From NCBI GenBank assembly GCA_016713765.1, contig JADJON010000001.1, positions 1,054,001-1,118,000 of the forward strand: a DNA stretch of 64,000 nt, in the 5' to 3' direction. Position numbers and translations under genes: made by a program. Source of the DNA: Bacteroidota bacterium. GTDB lineage: Bacteria; Bacteroidota; Bacteroidia; AKYH767-A; 2013-40CM-41-45. Positions 23,904 through 32,450 of the stretch are shown piece after piece; the first letter of the stretch is position 1, and each line of letters begins with the position of its first letter. Under the pieces are notes generated by a model that did not search any database, was not told the DNA's origin, and worked only from the letters and a program-made list of their open reading frames with translations.

Positions 23904-25997
23904 TCAACGTATCTGCTGTAACCGCTGTCGATACTTCATCGCCTCTGCAGGATTGCCCATGGCCTGATAGGTGTCGGCCATAACACCAAGGCTCCTTTGT
24001 GCATTCGGTTGTATCGCCAAGGCCTTTCCGGCAAATTCCAGCGCCTGCGGGTAGTTACCGTCCAGGTAGCTGACAGCAGCGATGTTTTCGATCACCATCA
24101 TCTCGCCCGGCTTGATGCTGTACGCTTTTTTCAGATACACTAATGCGCTGTCATACTGTGCCTCCGAAGCAAACAGGGATGCAAGGTTGTTCAGAGGAAT
24201 AGAATTGGATGGATCACTGGCGGCGCTTTTCCGGTAGGCGGTAATCGCTTCTTCACGTCTGCCGGCCTGGCTGAGCCGTAAGCCAAGGTTGAAATAGGTG
24301 TTCGAGAGGTTCGATTTGGCGACCGCATTGTCGGGATCCAACGCAAGGACCCGTCTATACCAGGCTGCGGCGGAATCAGTCGCCCCTTGCGCATCGTAGA
24401 TCACAGCGAGGTTGTTCATGGCCACCTGATAGGTGGGACTGAGTTCGATCGATCGCCGATAACAATTGATGGCCTTGACAGTATCGCCAGCAAGCGCGCG
24501 ATTCAGACCGTAGTTGTACCAGGCCTGGAAATTTCCCGGATGGATCGCAATACTGCGATCGAACGAGGCAGCCGATTCGTTCAGCAACTCGATTCGCTTC
24601 CGGTAGTCAGTCGTTCGCTGTGCTTCTTTCAGCAACTCCGAAGCAAGACTGTAGTGTGTCCGTGTGCTGTTCGGGGCATGTCGGACGTCCGCGCTGAACA
24701 GCGTCTTATTATTCCTCCAGTCGGCAGCGCGCACTACGCTGAGTACAGACCCTGCCAGCACCAGCGTGCCGATGACCAGAAAGAGCGGCCGTCTGCCATG
24801 TTCGGGAAATTGGCGGATGTCGGTCTTCAGCGCTTTTGCGATCAGGAATACCAAGACGATGCAAAAGGCGATCGACGGTACATACAGGAATCGTTCTGCG
24901 AAGGTTGAACCGGTGGTGAAGAACAGGTTGTTAGTTGGCGAAGTCGAGATGAAAAAGAACAGGATGCAGAAACTGACAATCGGCCATTGGCGAAAGCGGA
25001 AAAGGACAACGACCATCAGCAACGCGTACAGCAATAAACCCAGCCAGGGCGTTAACTGACTCCAGGTGCTGATCGGGATTTCGTTGAACGAATAATCCCA
25101 GGACATCGGCCAGGGCAGGAATACGGCCCGCAGGAATTGCAGGAGGATGACCATTTTGGTGGCGCTTGTTTCCCCCATGTACTTTGCGCCGTTGAGGACA
25201 TTGGCCAATAGCGGATCCGCGGATGCATCAATCGTAAAGGGTACGTACAGGCTTCGTATCCACAAAAAGATTAATCCGAGAACCAGTAACGGAACGGCAT
25301 GCAGCAGGGTGGAACCAGGTGGTTGTTTTAAAACCAGGATGCGGGAGGCCGGAATGATGAGTGCGAAGGCGATCGCGCTTTCCTTCGATAGCAGAGCCAG
25401 GAAGAAGTACAGGCTTCCGGTGATCACATCACTTCTCCCGATGCTGACTCGTTCCTGCTTCGGTAGGAATTTCAGCCAGGCCAGGAGGCCGAATGCGGCA
25501 GCCAGTAACTCGTCCTGGCTTTTAATGTTGGCCACTACCTCGGTATGGATCGGATGGGCGGCGAACAGGGCAACGATCAGGGCCAGAAACAGGGTGTGAA
25601 CCTGACGGAACAACCGCTGCAAGAGGGTGAAAAGCAGTTGCAGGTTGATCACATACAATAACAGACTGATGAAATGACCGAAGGCCGCGGAACGTCCGGC
25701 CAGGCTGCGTTCGATCGCGAAAAGGGCCGAAGCGACAGGCCGGAAAGGCTGGATGCTGTTCTCGTAAACTTTACCCGGGCTGAGAATTTCAGGGATGCCG
25801 CTAACGCCCTTTTGAACCGCTTCGTTCTTGAGAATAAGGACTTCGTCGTCCAGCGCGTAATCAAACGTCAGCGTGTTGCCGTACAACAGCAGGGCCAGCA
25901 GGCTCAACAGCAACCGGATGCTCCACCCGCTAATGGATGTGCTGGATTTGACCGGCGCGGCCTTAGGGCCAGGCGCGTGCTTATTGCGCTTGTTCAT
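23904..25997 (-). CDS. TMTC-like membrane protein with C-terminal TPR repeats
   Basis: 697 residues. The N-terminal ~420 residues hold about ten transmembrane helices with GT-C glycosyltransferase-like loops: LTFDYALDDEVLI after the first helix (an acidic pair like the catalytic DD of this fold), then SIQPFRPVASALF and AHPIHTEVVANIKSQDELLAA. These resemble eukaryotic TMTC O-mannosyltransferases and bacterial relatives. The C-terminal ~270 residues are at least six tetratricopeptide repeats (YNYGLNRALAGDTVKAI, MNNLAVIYDAQGATDSA and so on). Protein O-glycosylation at the membrane is plausible but unproven. No terminator separates it from glmS upstream; the gap is 54 bases. Confidence 0.8.
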   Translation of the reverse strand: MNKRNKHAPGPKAAPVKSSTSISGWSIRLLLSLLALLLYGNTLTFDYALDDEVLILKNEAVQKGVSGIPEILSPGKVYENSIQPFRPVASALFAIERSLAGRSAAFGHFISLLLYVINLQLLFTLLQRLFRQVHTLFLALIVALFAAHPIHTEVVANIKSQDELLAAAFGLLAWLKFLPKQERVSIGRSDVITGSLYFFLALLSKESAIAFALIIPASRILVLKQPPGSTLLHAVPLLVLGLIFLWIRSLYVPFTIDASADPLLANVLNGAKYMGETSATKMVILLQFLRAVFLPWPMSWDYSFNEIPISTWSQLTPWLGLLLYALLMVVVLFRFRQWPIVSFCILFFFISTSPTNNLFFTTGSTFAERFLYVPSIAFCIVLVFLIAKALKTDIRQFPEHGRRPLFLVIGTLVLAGSVLSVVRAADWRNNKTLFSADVRHAPNSTRTHYSLASELLKEAQRTTDYRKRIELLNESAASFDRSIAIHPGNFQAWYNYGLNRALAGDTVKAINCYRRSIELSPTYQVAMNNLAVIYDAQGATDSAAAWYRRVLALDPDNAVAKSNLSNTYFNLGLRLSQAGRREEAITAYRKSAASDPSNSIPLNNLASLFASEAQYDSALVYLKKAYSIKPGEMMVIENIAAVSYLDGNYPQALEFAGKALAIQPNAQRSLGVMADTYQAMGNPAEAMKYRQRLQQIR

Positions 25998-26051
25998 CCG
26001 GAAGGAAAGGTACGAGGATTCCCGAACTGGCCGGGAATGGCAGGCAGAAGG

Positions 26052-27893
26052 TTATTCTACCGTCACCGATTTCGCCAGGTTCCGCGGCTGGTCCACATTG
26101 CATCCGCGCATGACGGCGATGTGGTAGGAAAGCAGTTGCAGCGGAATCACCGAAACGATCGGCACCAGTACGTCATCCGTTTCCGGGATCTCGATCACAT
26201 AGTCGGCAAGTTCCTTGACGTTCTTGTCGCCTTCGGTCACCACCGCGATGATCTTGCCTTTCCGGGCTTTCACTTCCTGGATGTTGCTGACCACCTTTTC
26301 GTACGTATCGTTCTTGTTCGCGATCACGACCACCGGCATCTCGTCGTCGATGAGGGCGATCGGTCCGTGCTTCATTTCTGCGGCGGGATATCCTTCCGCG
26401 TGGATGTACGAGATCTCCTTCAACTTCAACGCGCCCTCGAGCGCTACGGGGAAACCATAGCCACGGCCGAGGTACAGGAAGTTGCGGGCATCCTTGAACT
26501 TGGAAGCGAGGTCGATGACCTGTTCGTTGGTCTTCAACGCCTTTTCAACTTTTGCCGGAAGCGCCTCCAGTTCGTTCAGCAACTGGTGGAAGCGGGAGTC
26601 GTTCACCGTGCCGCGCGTGCGGGCGATCTGCAAGGCCATCAGGGTGAGGACGGCCACCTGTGCGGTGAAGGCTTTGGTGGAAGCTACGCCGATCTCCGGG
26701 CCGGCGTGGGTATAGGCGCCGGCATGGGTAGCACGCGGGATCGAAGAGCCGACCACGTTGCAGACACCGAAGATCAACGCGCCTTTTGCCTTGGCAAGTT
26801 CAATGGCCGCCAGCGTGTCGGCGGTTTCACCCGATTGCGAGATCGGGATCACAATATCGTCTTCGTAAATGATCGGGTTCCGGTAACGGAATTCCGATGC
26901 GTATTCGACTTCCACCGGAATGCGGGCGAGTTCTTCGAAGAGGTACTCGGCGACCAGCCCGGCATGCCAGGATGTTCCGCAACCGATGATCAGGATGCGT
27001 TTCGCGTTCGCGAACTTCTTCTCGTATTCGGAGATGCCGCCCATGCGGAGGAAACCCTTCTGCGCGTCGATGCGTCCCCGCATGCTGTCCCAGATGGAAC
27101 GCGGCTGTTCGTAGATCTCCTTCAGCATGAAGTGATCGTAACCGCCTTTTTCCAACTGCTCGAGTTTGAGTTCGAGTTCGTGGATATACGGTGTCTTCAC
27201 CTGGTTCTCGATCGTCTTCACGGTCAGTTGACCTTTGTTGACAAAACCGAGTTCGCCATCGTTCAGGTAAATGACGTTGTTGGTGTATTCGATGATCGGC
27301 GTAGCGTCGGAAGCGACGAAGAATTCGCCTTTCTCTTTGCCGACACCGATGACGATCGGACTGCCTTTGCGGGCGCAGATGAGCTGGTCCGGATGGTCTT
27401 TGGAAAGGACCACGATCGCGTAAGCGCCGATCACCTCGCCCAACGCCATGCGTACGGCTTCGTCCAGGGATACCTGGGCGTTTTCAAAAATGTCCTCGAT
27501 CAGGTGCACCAACACTTCGGTATCGGTGTCACTGCGGAATTCGTGGCCGCGCTTGCTCAGCTCAGCCTTGATCGAAGCGTAGTTCTCGATGATGCCGTTG
27601 TGGATGATGGCGAACCGTCCTTTTTGCGAATAGTGCGGATGCGCGTTCCGGTCGTTCGGTTCACCGTGCGTAGCCCAGCGGGTGTGGCCCATTCCGATGT
27701 TTCCCTTCGTGTCCTTGTCTTTCGCGAAGTCGTGCAGGTCACTCACCTTGCCGGCTTTCTTGAAAACCTTCAGGTCGCCATTCAGAATGGCGATGCCGGC
27801 GCTGTCGTACCCGCGGTATTCCAGTCGCTGCAGTCCTTTGATCAGGATCGGGTAAACATCACGCTTGCCGATGTATGCTACGATGCCACACAT
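26052..27893 (-). CDS. glmS: Glutamine-fructose-6-phosphate aminotransferase (isomerizing)
   Basis: First enzyme of UDP-GlcNAc synthesis: fructose-6-P + Gln to glucosamine-6-P + Glu. 613 residues, the normal length. The N-terminal glutaminase starts MCGIVAYIG with nucleophile Cys2 and LEYRGYDSAGIA. Two SIS domains follow (IIGCGTSWHAGLVAEY, ISQSGETADTLAAIE, FLYLGRGYGFPVALEGALKLKE), and the C-terminus ends NLAKSVTVE as expected. It lies 12 bases after the DUF4270 gene, in the same order found in other Bacteroidota. Confidence 0.98.
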   Translation of the reverse strand: MCGIVAYIGKRDVYPILIKGLQRLEYRGYDSAGIAILNGDLKVFKKAGKVSDLHDFAKDKDTKGNIGMGHTRWATHGEPNDRNAHPHYSQKGRFAIIHNGIIENYASIKAELSKRGHEFRSDTDTEVLVHLIEDIFENAQVSLDEAVRMALGEVIGAYAIVVLSKDHPDQLICARKGSPIVIGVGKEKGEFFVASDATPIIEYTNNVIYLNDGELGFVNKGQLTVKTIENQVKTPYIHELELKLEQLEKGGYDHFMLKEIYEQPRSIWDSMRGRIDAQKGFLRMGGISEYEKKFANAKRILIIGCGTSWHAGLVAEYLFEELARIPVEVEYASEFRYRNPIIYEDDIVIPISQSGETADTLAAIELAKAKGALIFGVCNVVGSSIPRATHAGAYTHAGPEIGVASTKAFTAQVAVLTLMALQIARTRGTVNDSRFHQLLNELEALPAKVEKALKTNEQVIDLASKFKDARNFLYLGRGYGFPVALEGALKLKEISYIHAEGYPAAEMKHGPIALIDDEMPVVVIANKNDTYEKVVSNIQEVKARKGKIIAVVTEGDKNVKELADYVIEIPETDDVLVPIVSVIPLQLLSYHIAVMRGCNVDQPRNLAKSVTVE

Positions 27894-27905
27894 GTGTTGT
27901 CAGGG

Positions 27906-29180
27906 TTAGGGTAACTTGGTGTAATAAAGCTTGAGTTTCATGCGGTCCGCAACGTTTTTGCCGCTCCCGAGGATCGCCCGTGCGGCCTGGACACCCGAAC
28001 CGGAGATGACCAGGTAAAAGCCGTTGTTCCCGATACGGTCGTCCAGGATCGCCTGGATCTGCCGTGCAAGGTTGAAACGGTACGTGCGGGTCGAAGCATC
28101 CAACCCACCACCATAGTAACCGCTGGTCTCGAAGTAGTCGAGGGGGAATCCAACGTTGCCGTTCGCGTCAAGGGCCAGCACGAGCAGATTAGCCGGTGCC
28201 GGGTATCCGTTGGTGGAACCATCGGTGAGCGTGATATTCAACTCCGCTTTGTTCACCACGATACTACCCGAATCCTTAAAATGTTTCAAAAACGGCATTG
28301 AAATTTTGATTTTGGTGCCCGACATGGACTGCAGATACGTCAGACTGTCGCCGTCCGTAGAGTCGCGCAACTGCCGTCCGACCGCCAATTCACCGAATTC
28401 GTGCTCGAAACGGTTCACCCGGCCTCCGGTAAGGGTGAACTGGTACACCCGCGCAGTGTTGGTGGTATCGTGGTAATAGAGGTTCAACCGGCTATTGAAG
28501 ACGTCGATGGTCGAAATGCAGCCCTTGCCGGCTGCGGTATTGCCTTCAGATTCAATGTATATGCCTTTGAAATAGTTCCGCCAGCTTGAATTTCCGGAAA
28601 GTGCGGGTTGACCGCTTAGCGAAACGATCTCATTGGCCAGCGCAAGGTCGAGCGGAATGCGCAACTGCGGAGATACCGTGTCGCTGTCAACGACGATCCT
28701 GGTATAAGGTTGGGGGACGTACGCGCGTGTTCCGATCGGTTGGTCTTCGCGGGCGAAGTCCTTGAAACTGTAATAGGTCGAACCGGGATTGATATTCTCC
28801 TTAAGCCGGTAGACCGTTACGGTTTGTGCCGTGGTGGTATCGGCATAATAACCCGAATAAAAGAGTTGCAGGACGAGTGAGTCTACGGTACTCAGGTTGA
28901 CAAACGTCGGACTACCCTGTAACAAGACCTCGGCGTAGATGGACGCTTTGGTCTTGCCGAAAACCGGATCGCCATAGGCGCCCAGGAGGGAAGCCGAAAG
29001 TTCGTCGCCCCGGACGGAATCTTCCGTCAGGACCCTGCAGTCGATCGTTGCCGAATCGGAATAAGCGGTTGACAGGGGGTCGCTTTCGGGCAATACCGAC
29101 AATCCGAGTTCTTCCGAGTCTTTACATCCGCTCAGAAAGGCGAACGCAAGCAGGGCCGGAAAAAAACATTTCCTCCACAC
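27906..29180 (-). CDS. DUF4270 lipoprotein
   Basis: About 424 residues. The GTG at 29180 gives WRKCFFPALLAFAFLSGC, a clean lipoprotein signal with lipobox LSGC; the ATG at 29279 would add 33 residues with no export signal. The body matches DUF4270, beta-rich outer-membrane lipoproteins of unknown function usually encoded between glycogen synthase and glmS in this phylum. Blocks seen are GLSVLPESDPLS, LLGAYGDPVFGKTKASIYAEV and LILGS-like ends (ARAILGSGKNVADRMKLKLYYTKL). The start codon lies in the loop of a strong hairpin, which may control expression. Confidence 0.85.
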   Translation of the reverse strand: MWRKCFFPALLAFAFLSGCKDSEELGLSVLPESDPLSTAYSDSATIDCRVLTEDSVRGDELSASLLGAYGDPVFGKTKASIYAEVLLQGSPTFVNLSTVDSLVLQLFYSGYYADTTTAQTVTVYRLKENINPGSTYYSFKDFAREDQPIGTRAYVPQPYTRIVVDSDTVSPQLRIPLDLALANEIVSLSGQPALSGNSSWRNYFKGIYIESEGNTAAGKGCISTIDVFNSRLNLYYHDTTNTARVYQFTLTGGRVNRFEHEFGELAVGRQLRDSTDGDSLTYLQSMSGTKIKISMPFLKHFKDSGSIVVNKAELNITLTDGSTNGYPAPANLLVLALDANGNVGFPLDYFETSGYYGGGLDASTRTYRFNLARQIQAILDDRIGNNGFYLVISGSGVQAARAILGSGKNVADRMKLKLYYTKLP

Positions 29181-29198
29181 GGATGCGGAGGAAATGTT
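29161..29198 (-). promoter_or_regulatory. Hairpin enclosing the DUF4270 start codon, with T-run
   Basis: The 12-base arms AACATTTCCTCC (29165-29176) and GGAGGAAATGTT (29187-29198) pair perfectly around a 10-base loop that holds the likely GTG start. On the minus strand the stem is followed by TTTT. It resembles an intrinsic terminator or attenuator between glycogen synthase and DUF4270, or a structure that hides the start codon. Confidence 0.6.
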
Positions 29199-29280
29199 CT
29201 TTTGAGGTTGATCGGTAATTGGGTTGGCCGCGGGGCCGAAAAGACCGGCCAGGAAACGGCCGGCGGAGTTTGCGAGCATA

Positions 29281-30117
29281 TCAGTCTACGAGAGCCGGCT
29301 CGTTTTCCAGCAGTTCGTCATAAAAGTCCGAACAGGCGCCGACGAAGTTGCCGTCGTCGTCGAACGGTGAATACTGGAGAACGGGCTTGTTGGTTTTCTT
29401 GAGGTAAGTATCGAGTGCGGAATGTTTGGTGTCGCAACCGCGTACGATCCCGTCGCTGAGCTTCATCGCGGCCAGGTGCACATTGGCCATGGAGGGCTCT
29501 TTATACAGCTTCAGGTCGTCCGGCGTAACACCGTCCATTTTGAGTTTCTTCACCAGGTTCGGCGTGAAATTTTCTTCCATGTCCTGGAGGTAGGAGGAAT
29601 ACACGATGCGCGAATTGCGGAACATCGGGTCATCCTTATAGCCGGTCTTCACGAAGAACGGGATCAGGCTGGTCATCCAGCCATGACAATGGATCACATC
29701 CGGTGCCCAGCCAAGTTTTTTCACGGTTTCCAGTACGCCACGGCAGAAAAAGACCATCCGGTCTTCGTTATCCTTATGGAACTTCTTCTTCGCGTCACGG
29801 AAAACGTTCTTCCGCTGGAAATATTCTTCGTTGTCGATGAAATAAACCTGCATCCGGGCACTCTGGATCGAGGCCACCTTGATGATGAGCGGATGATCCG
29901 ATTCGTCGATGATCAGGTTCATGCCGGAGAGGCGGATGACTTCGTGGAGTTGGTTCCGACGCTCGTTGATCACACCAAAACGGGGCATGAACGTCCGGAT
30001 CTCTTTTCCGCGCTCCTGGACTCCTTGCGGCAGCCGGCGGGCGATGTTGGATACTTCTGTGACTTCCAGGAAAGGGGTAATTTCCTGGGAAACGAATAGT
30101 ACTTTCGCCTTCTTCAT
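29281..30117 (-). CDS. Glycogen/starch synthase, N-terminal catalytic-domain form
   Basis: 278 residues from MKKAKVLFVSQEITPFLEVTEV; ten more residues are open upstream. It matches the N-terminal Rossmann half of GT5 glycogen/starch synthases (VSQEITPF, KLGWAPDVIHCHGWMTSLIPFFVKTGY, VYSSYLQDMEENF). The C-terminal GT1 half with the E-x7-E retaining motif is absent, and the length is about half that of a full GlgA. The Lys of the KTGG motif is not seen (EVTEVSNIARRLP instead), so ADP-glucose binding is doubtful. This short form is common next to panC in Bacteroidota, and its activity is unclear. Confidence 0.8.
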   Translation of the reverse strand: MKKAKVLFVSQEITPFLEVTEVSNIARRLPQGVQERGKEIRTFMPRFGVINERRNQLHEVIRLSGMNLIIDESDHPLIIKVASIQSARMQVYFIDNEEYFQRKNVFRDAKKKFHKDNEDRMVFFCRGVLETVKKLGWAPDVIHCHGWMTSLIPFFVKTGYKDDPMFRNSRIVYSSYLQDMEENFTPNLVKKLKMDGVTPDDLKLYKEPSMANVHLAAMKLSDGIVRGCDTKHSALDTYLKKTNKPVLQYSPFDDDGNFVGACSDFYDELLENEPALVD

Positions 30118-30144
30118 TATAGGAAATGAATGGTTAAACAGCTG

Positions 30145-30152
30145 CAAAGATA
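30145..30152 (-). promoter_or_regulatory. -7 promoter box for the glycogen synthase/DUF4270/glmS unit
   Basis: On the minus strand TATCTTTG matches TAnnTTTG, with a TTG about 20 bases upstream as a weak -33. It would give a leader of roughly 20 bases before the 30117 start. Confidence 0.5.
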
Positions 30153-30309
30153 CACATAATAAGGGTACGCTTCAATATGCGCAAGCCCCCTGACCGAAAA
30201 ACAATCGATTTTTAGAAAAAAAAGGACTTATATAAGTTTAATAATTTGATCATCAGATTAGTAAGTCCGAACGACAAGATGGTCGCCCAAAGCGCTTGAT
30301 TACGATCAA

Positions 30310-31176
30310 ATGTTGGTATTTGATAAGATAAAATCACTTCAGACTGTCATTCAGGAGTGGAAGTCGACCGGCCTTCGGATCGGTTTCGTGCCCACCATGG
30401 GGGCCTTGCACCCCGGCCATATTTCCCTGGTGGCGGAAGCGCATCGTCAGTGCGATCGGGTCGTCTGCAGCATCTTCGTCAACCCGACCCAGTTCAACAA
30501 TCCCGACGACCTCAAGCGGTACCCCCGCATGCCGGAGGCCGACCGATCCATGTTGGAGCAAGCTGGTGTTCACCTGCTGTTCACACCGGACGAACAGGAG
30601 ATTTACCCCGGCGAATTGGAAAAAGACAATGCCCCCACGATCGATCTGGGCAGGCTGGAGCAGGTCATGGAGGGCAGCCATCGCCCCGGCCATTTTCGAG
30701 GGGTCGTACAAGTCGTATCCCGACTCTTCGATATCGTAAAACCCGATGTAGCCTTTTTCGGCGAGAAGGATTTCCAGCAACTGGCGGTCATCCGTGAAAT
30801 GACCCGACAGCTCCGGCTACCGGTTACGATTGTCGGCTGTCCCACCCTGCGCGAGCCGGACGGGCTGGCGATGAGTTCCCGCAACCTGCGCCTCACCACG
30901 GCTCAACGGCAGGAAGCGGTGGTGATCTCCCGGGCACTTTTTTATGTGCGCGACAACATCGCCCACGTGCCGATCGATGAGCTGTTGTTCCGGGCCAAAG
31001 AGAAGATCGAATCCTCGGGTCAGCTCAGGTTGGAATACCTCTGTCTTGCCGACGAGCAAACGCTCGAGCCGGTACACCCGGCACACCTCCCCGAACACAT
31101 GCGCTGCTGCGTAGCCGCATGGCTCGGCGATGTACGGTTGATCGATAATGTCGGGATCGTGCTCGGCGAAAGCTGA
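30310..31176 (+). CDS. panC: Pantothenate synthetase
   Basis: Joins pantoate and beta-alanine with ATP to make pantothenate for coenzyme A. 288 residues, the usual length. Motifs: FVPTMGALHPGHISLV (HxGH-type ATP site), SIFVNPTQFNNPDDLKRYPR, FFGEKDFQQLAVI and MSSRNLRLT (KMSKS-like). Divergent from the glycogen synthase unit with a 192-base AT-rich gap that presumably holds both promoters. No panD gene follows. Confidence 0.97.
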   Translation: MLVFDKIKSLQTVIQEWKSTGLRIGFVPTMGALHPGHISLVAEAHRQCDRVVCSIFVNPTQFNNPDDLKRYPRMPEADRSMLEQAGVHLLFTPDEQEIYPGELEKDNAPTIDLGRLEQVMEGSHRPGHFRGVVQVVSRLFDIVKPDVAFFGEKDFQQLAVIREMTRQLRLPVTIVGCPTLREPDGLAMSSRNLRLTTAQRQEAVVISRALFYVRDNIAHVPIDELLFRAKEKIESSGQLRLEYLCLADEQTLEPVHPAHLPEHMRCCVAAWLGDVRLIDNVGIVLGES

Positions 31177-31189
31177 AGATTGACCGTGA

Positions 31190-31382
31190 GAGTTCCGAGT
31201 TTCGGGTTCCGAGTTCCGAGTTTCGAGTTGAAATTGATGCCGGGTCATTTGTTGGATTGACTATCTACAAATTACTATTCGCTCCTGCCTACGCTAAAGC
31301 TTCGGCAGGTAAAATTCGCTATTCGCTATTCACTATTCACTATTCACTATTCACTGTTTACTGTTTACTGTTTACTGTTCAC
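31190..31382. repeat. Heptamer arrays D and A with CCTGCC palindrome
   Basis: GAGTTCC/GAGTTTC/GGGTTCC units (31190-31230), then a unit of family A, a palindrome (31284-31309) with TAAAATTC tail, and about ten CTATTCG/CTATTCA/CTGTTTA units. It fills the gap between panC and the toxin-antitoxin pair. Confidence 0.88.
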
Positions 31383-31435
31383 CCTCCAGTCACCGACTTG
31401 ACAAAATCAGAAAATTGTCTTAGATTTACGGACAA

Positions 31436-31927
31436 ATGTCCACTGCCCCCCGCACCAACTCTTCCCTCGAGTTCCAATTGAACAGAGCCGTCGCCTCGCT
31501 TTTTCGTGAGCGCGCCTCCGGTCGAAAGGTTACCTATGCCGAGTTGCTTTCCGACAAGATGCTCATCATTGCCGCCATCCGGATCGGCATTCCGTATTCG
31601 CTCTTCGAGTTGATCCTGAAATACACACCCTTCTCCGAGACCGATTGGGCTTCGTTTCTGAATATTTCCACCAAATCGCTGCAGCGATACGAGCAGAATC
31701 GTCGGTATCATTTCAAGCCCCTGCAATCGGAAAAGATCATCGAACTCGCGGAGGTCACCCGGCTGGGCCTGGACGTGTTCGGGAACATGGAAAAGTTCCG
31801 GCTATGGCTGGATGCCCCCAACTACGCGCTGGGTAACATGAAACCGGTCGAGCTGCTGCGCGATTCCTACGGCAAGGAGATGGTTGTGGCGGAGTTGAAC
31901 CGCATCAATTACGGTATTCTTTCCTGA
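31436..31927 (+). CDS. Xre/MbcA/ParS-type antitoxin
   Basis: 163 residues. An N-terminal helix-turn-helix region (TDWASFLNISTKSLQRYEQ) and a C-terminal DUF2384 toxin-binding domain (LGLDVFGNMEKFRLWLDAPNYALGNMKPVELL) are typical of antitoxins of RES toxins. It should bind the toxin and repress its own operon. The toxin gene starts three bases after its stop. Confidence 0.9.
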   Translation: MSTAPRTNSSLEFQLNRAVASLFRERASGRKVTYAELLSDKMLIIAAIRIGIPYSLFELILKYTPFSETDWASFLNISTKSLQRYEQNRRYHFKPLQSEKIIELAEVTRLGLDVFGNMEKFRLWLDAPNYALGNMKPVELLRDSYGKEMVVAELNRINYGILS

Positions 31928-31930
31928 GCG

Positions 31931-32389
31931 GTGGAAGTCTTTCGCCTCAGCCGCGACCGTTACGCGCGCACCCTGTCGGGGGAAGGCGCCGCCAGGACCG
32001 GCGGCCGGTGGAACTCGCCGGGTGTTGAAATGGTCTATACGGCGATGAACCGCTCCCTTGCCATGGCCGAGGTGGCCGTGCACCTCAGTCTGGCCATGCT
32101 GCCCGAGGAGTATCGCATGATCACGATCGAGATCCCCGACCGTGTATCCCGTCACCAACTCGCGTTGAAAAGACTCCCGGCCAACTGGAAAGCATTTCCG
32201 CATCCCGCCGCGACGCGCGCGCTCGGAGATCGTTTCATTGCCGAAGGCAAACACTGCATCCTGATCGTTCCCTCAGCCATCACCCAGGGCGACTTCAATT
32301 ATCTCCTCAACCCACGTCATCCCGATTTCAAAAAAGTGCGCATCCGGAAGGTGGAGGCGTTTCCGTTTGACAGGAGGATGGTGAGGTAA
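31931..32389 (+). CDS. RES-domain toxin
   Basis: 152 residues starting at a GTG three bases after the antitoxin stop. RES domain with VFRLSRDRYARTLSGEGAA, GGRWNSPGVEMVYTA (the R of GGRWN and the Y are part of the NAD-binding pocket), SLAMAEVAVHL (catalytic Glu) and VPSAITQGDFNYLLNPRHPDF (the conserved S and N-x-x-H block). Characterised RES toxins degrade NAD+ and stop growth. All key residues appear intact. Confidence 0.92.
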   Translation: MEVFRLSRDRYARTLSGEGAARTGGRWNSPGVEMVYTAMNRSLAMAEVAVHLSLAMLPEEYRMITIEIPDRVSRHQLALKRLPANWKAFPHPAATRALGDRFIAEGKHCILIVPSAITQGDFNYLLNPRHPDFKKVRIRKVEAFPFDRRMVR

Positions 32390-32450
32390 GGCGAGGGAAG
32401 TTTGTCTAATGCAGAGTATTCATTAATAGACGCCTATATTAATTGGTACA

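Noticed and set aside
25674..27914. 746-residue plus-strand reading frame
   Set aside because: Antisense to glmS and the TMTC-like gene, both of which have clear motifs; low-complexity composition.
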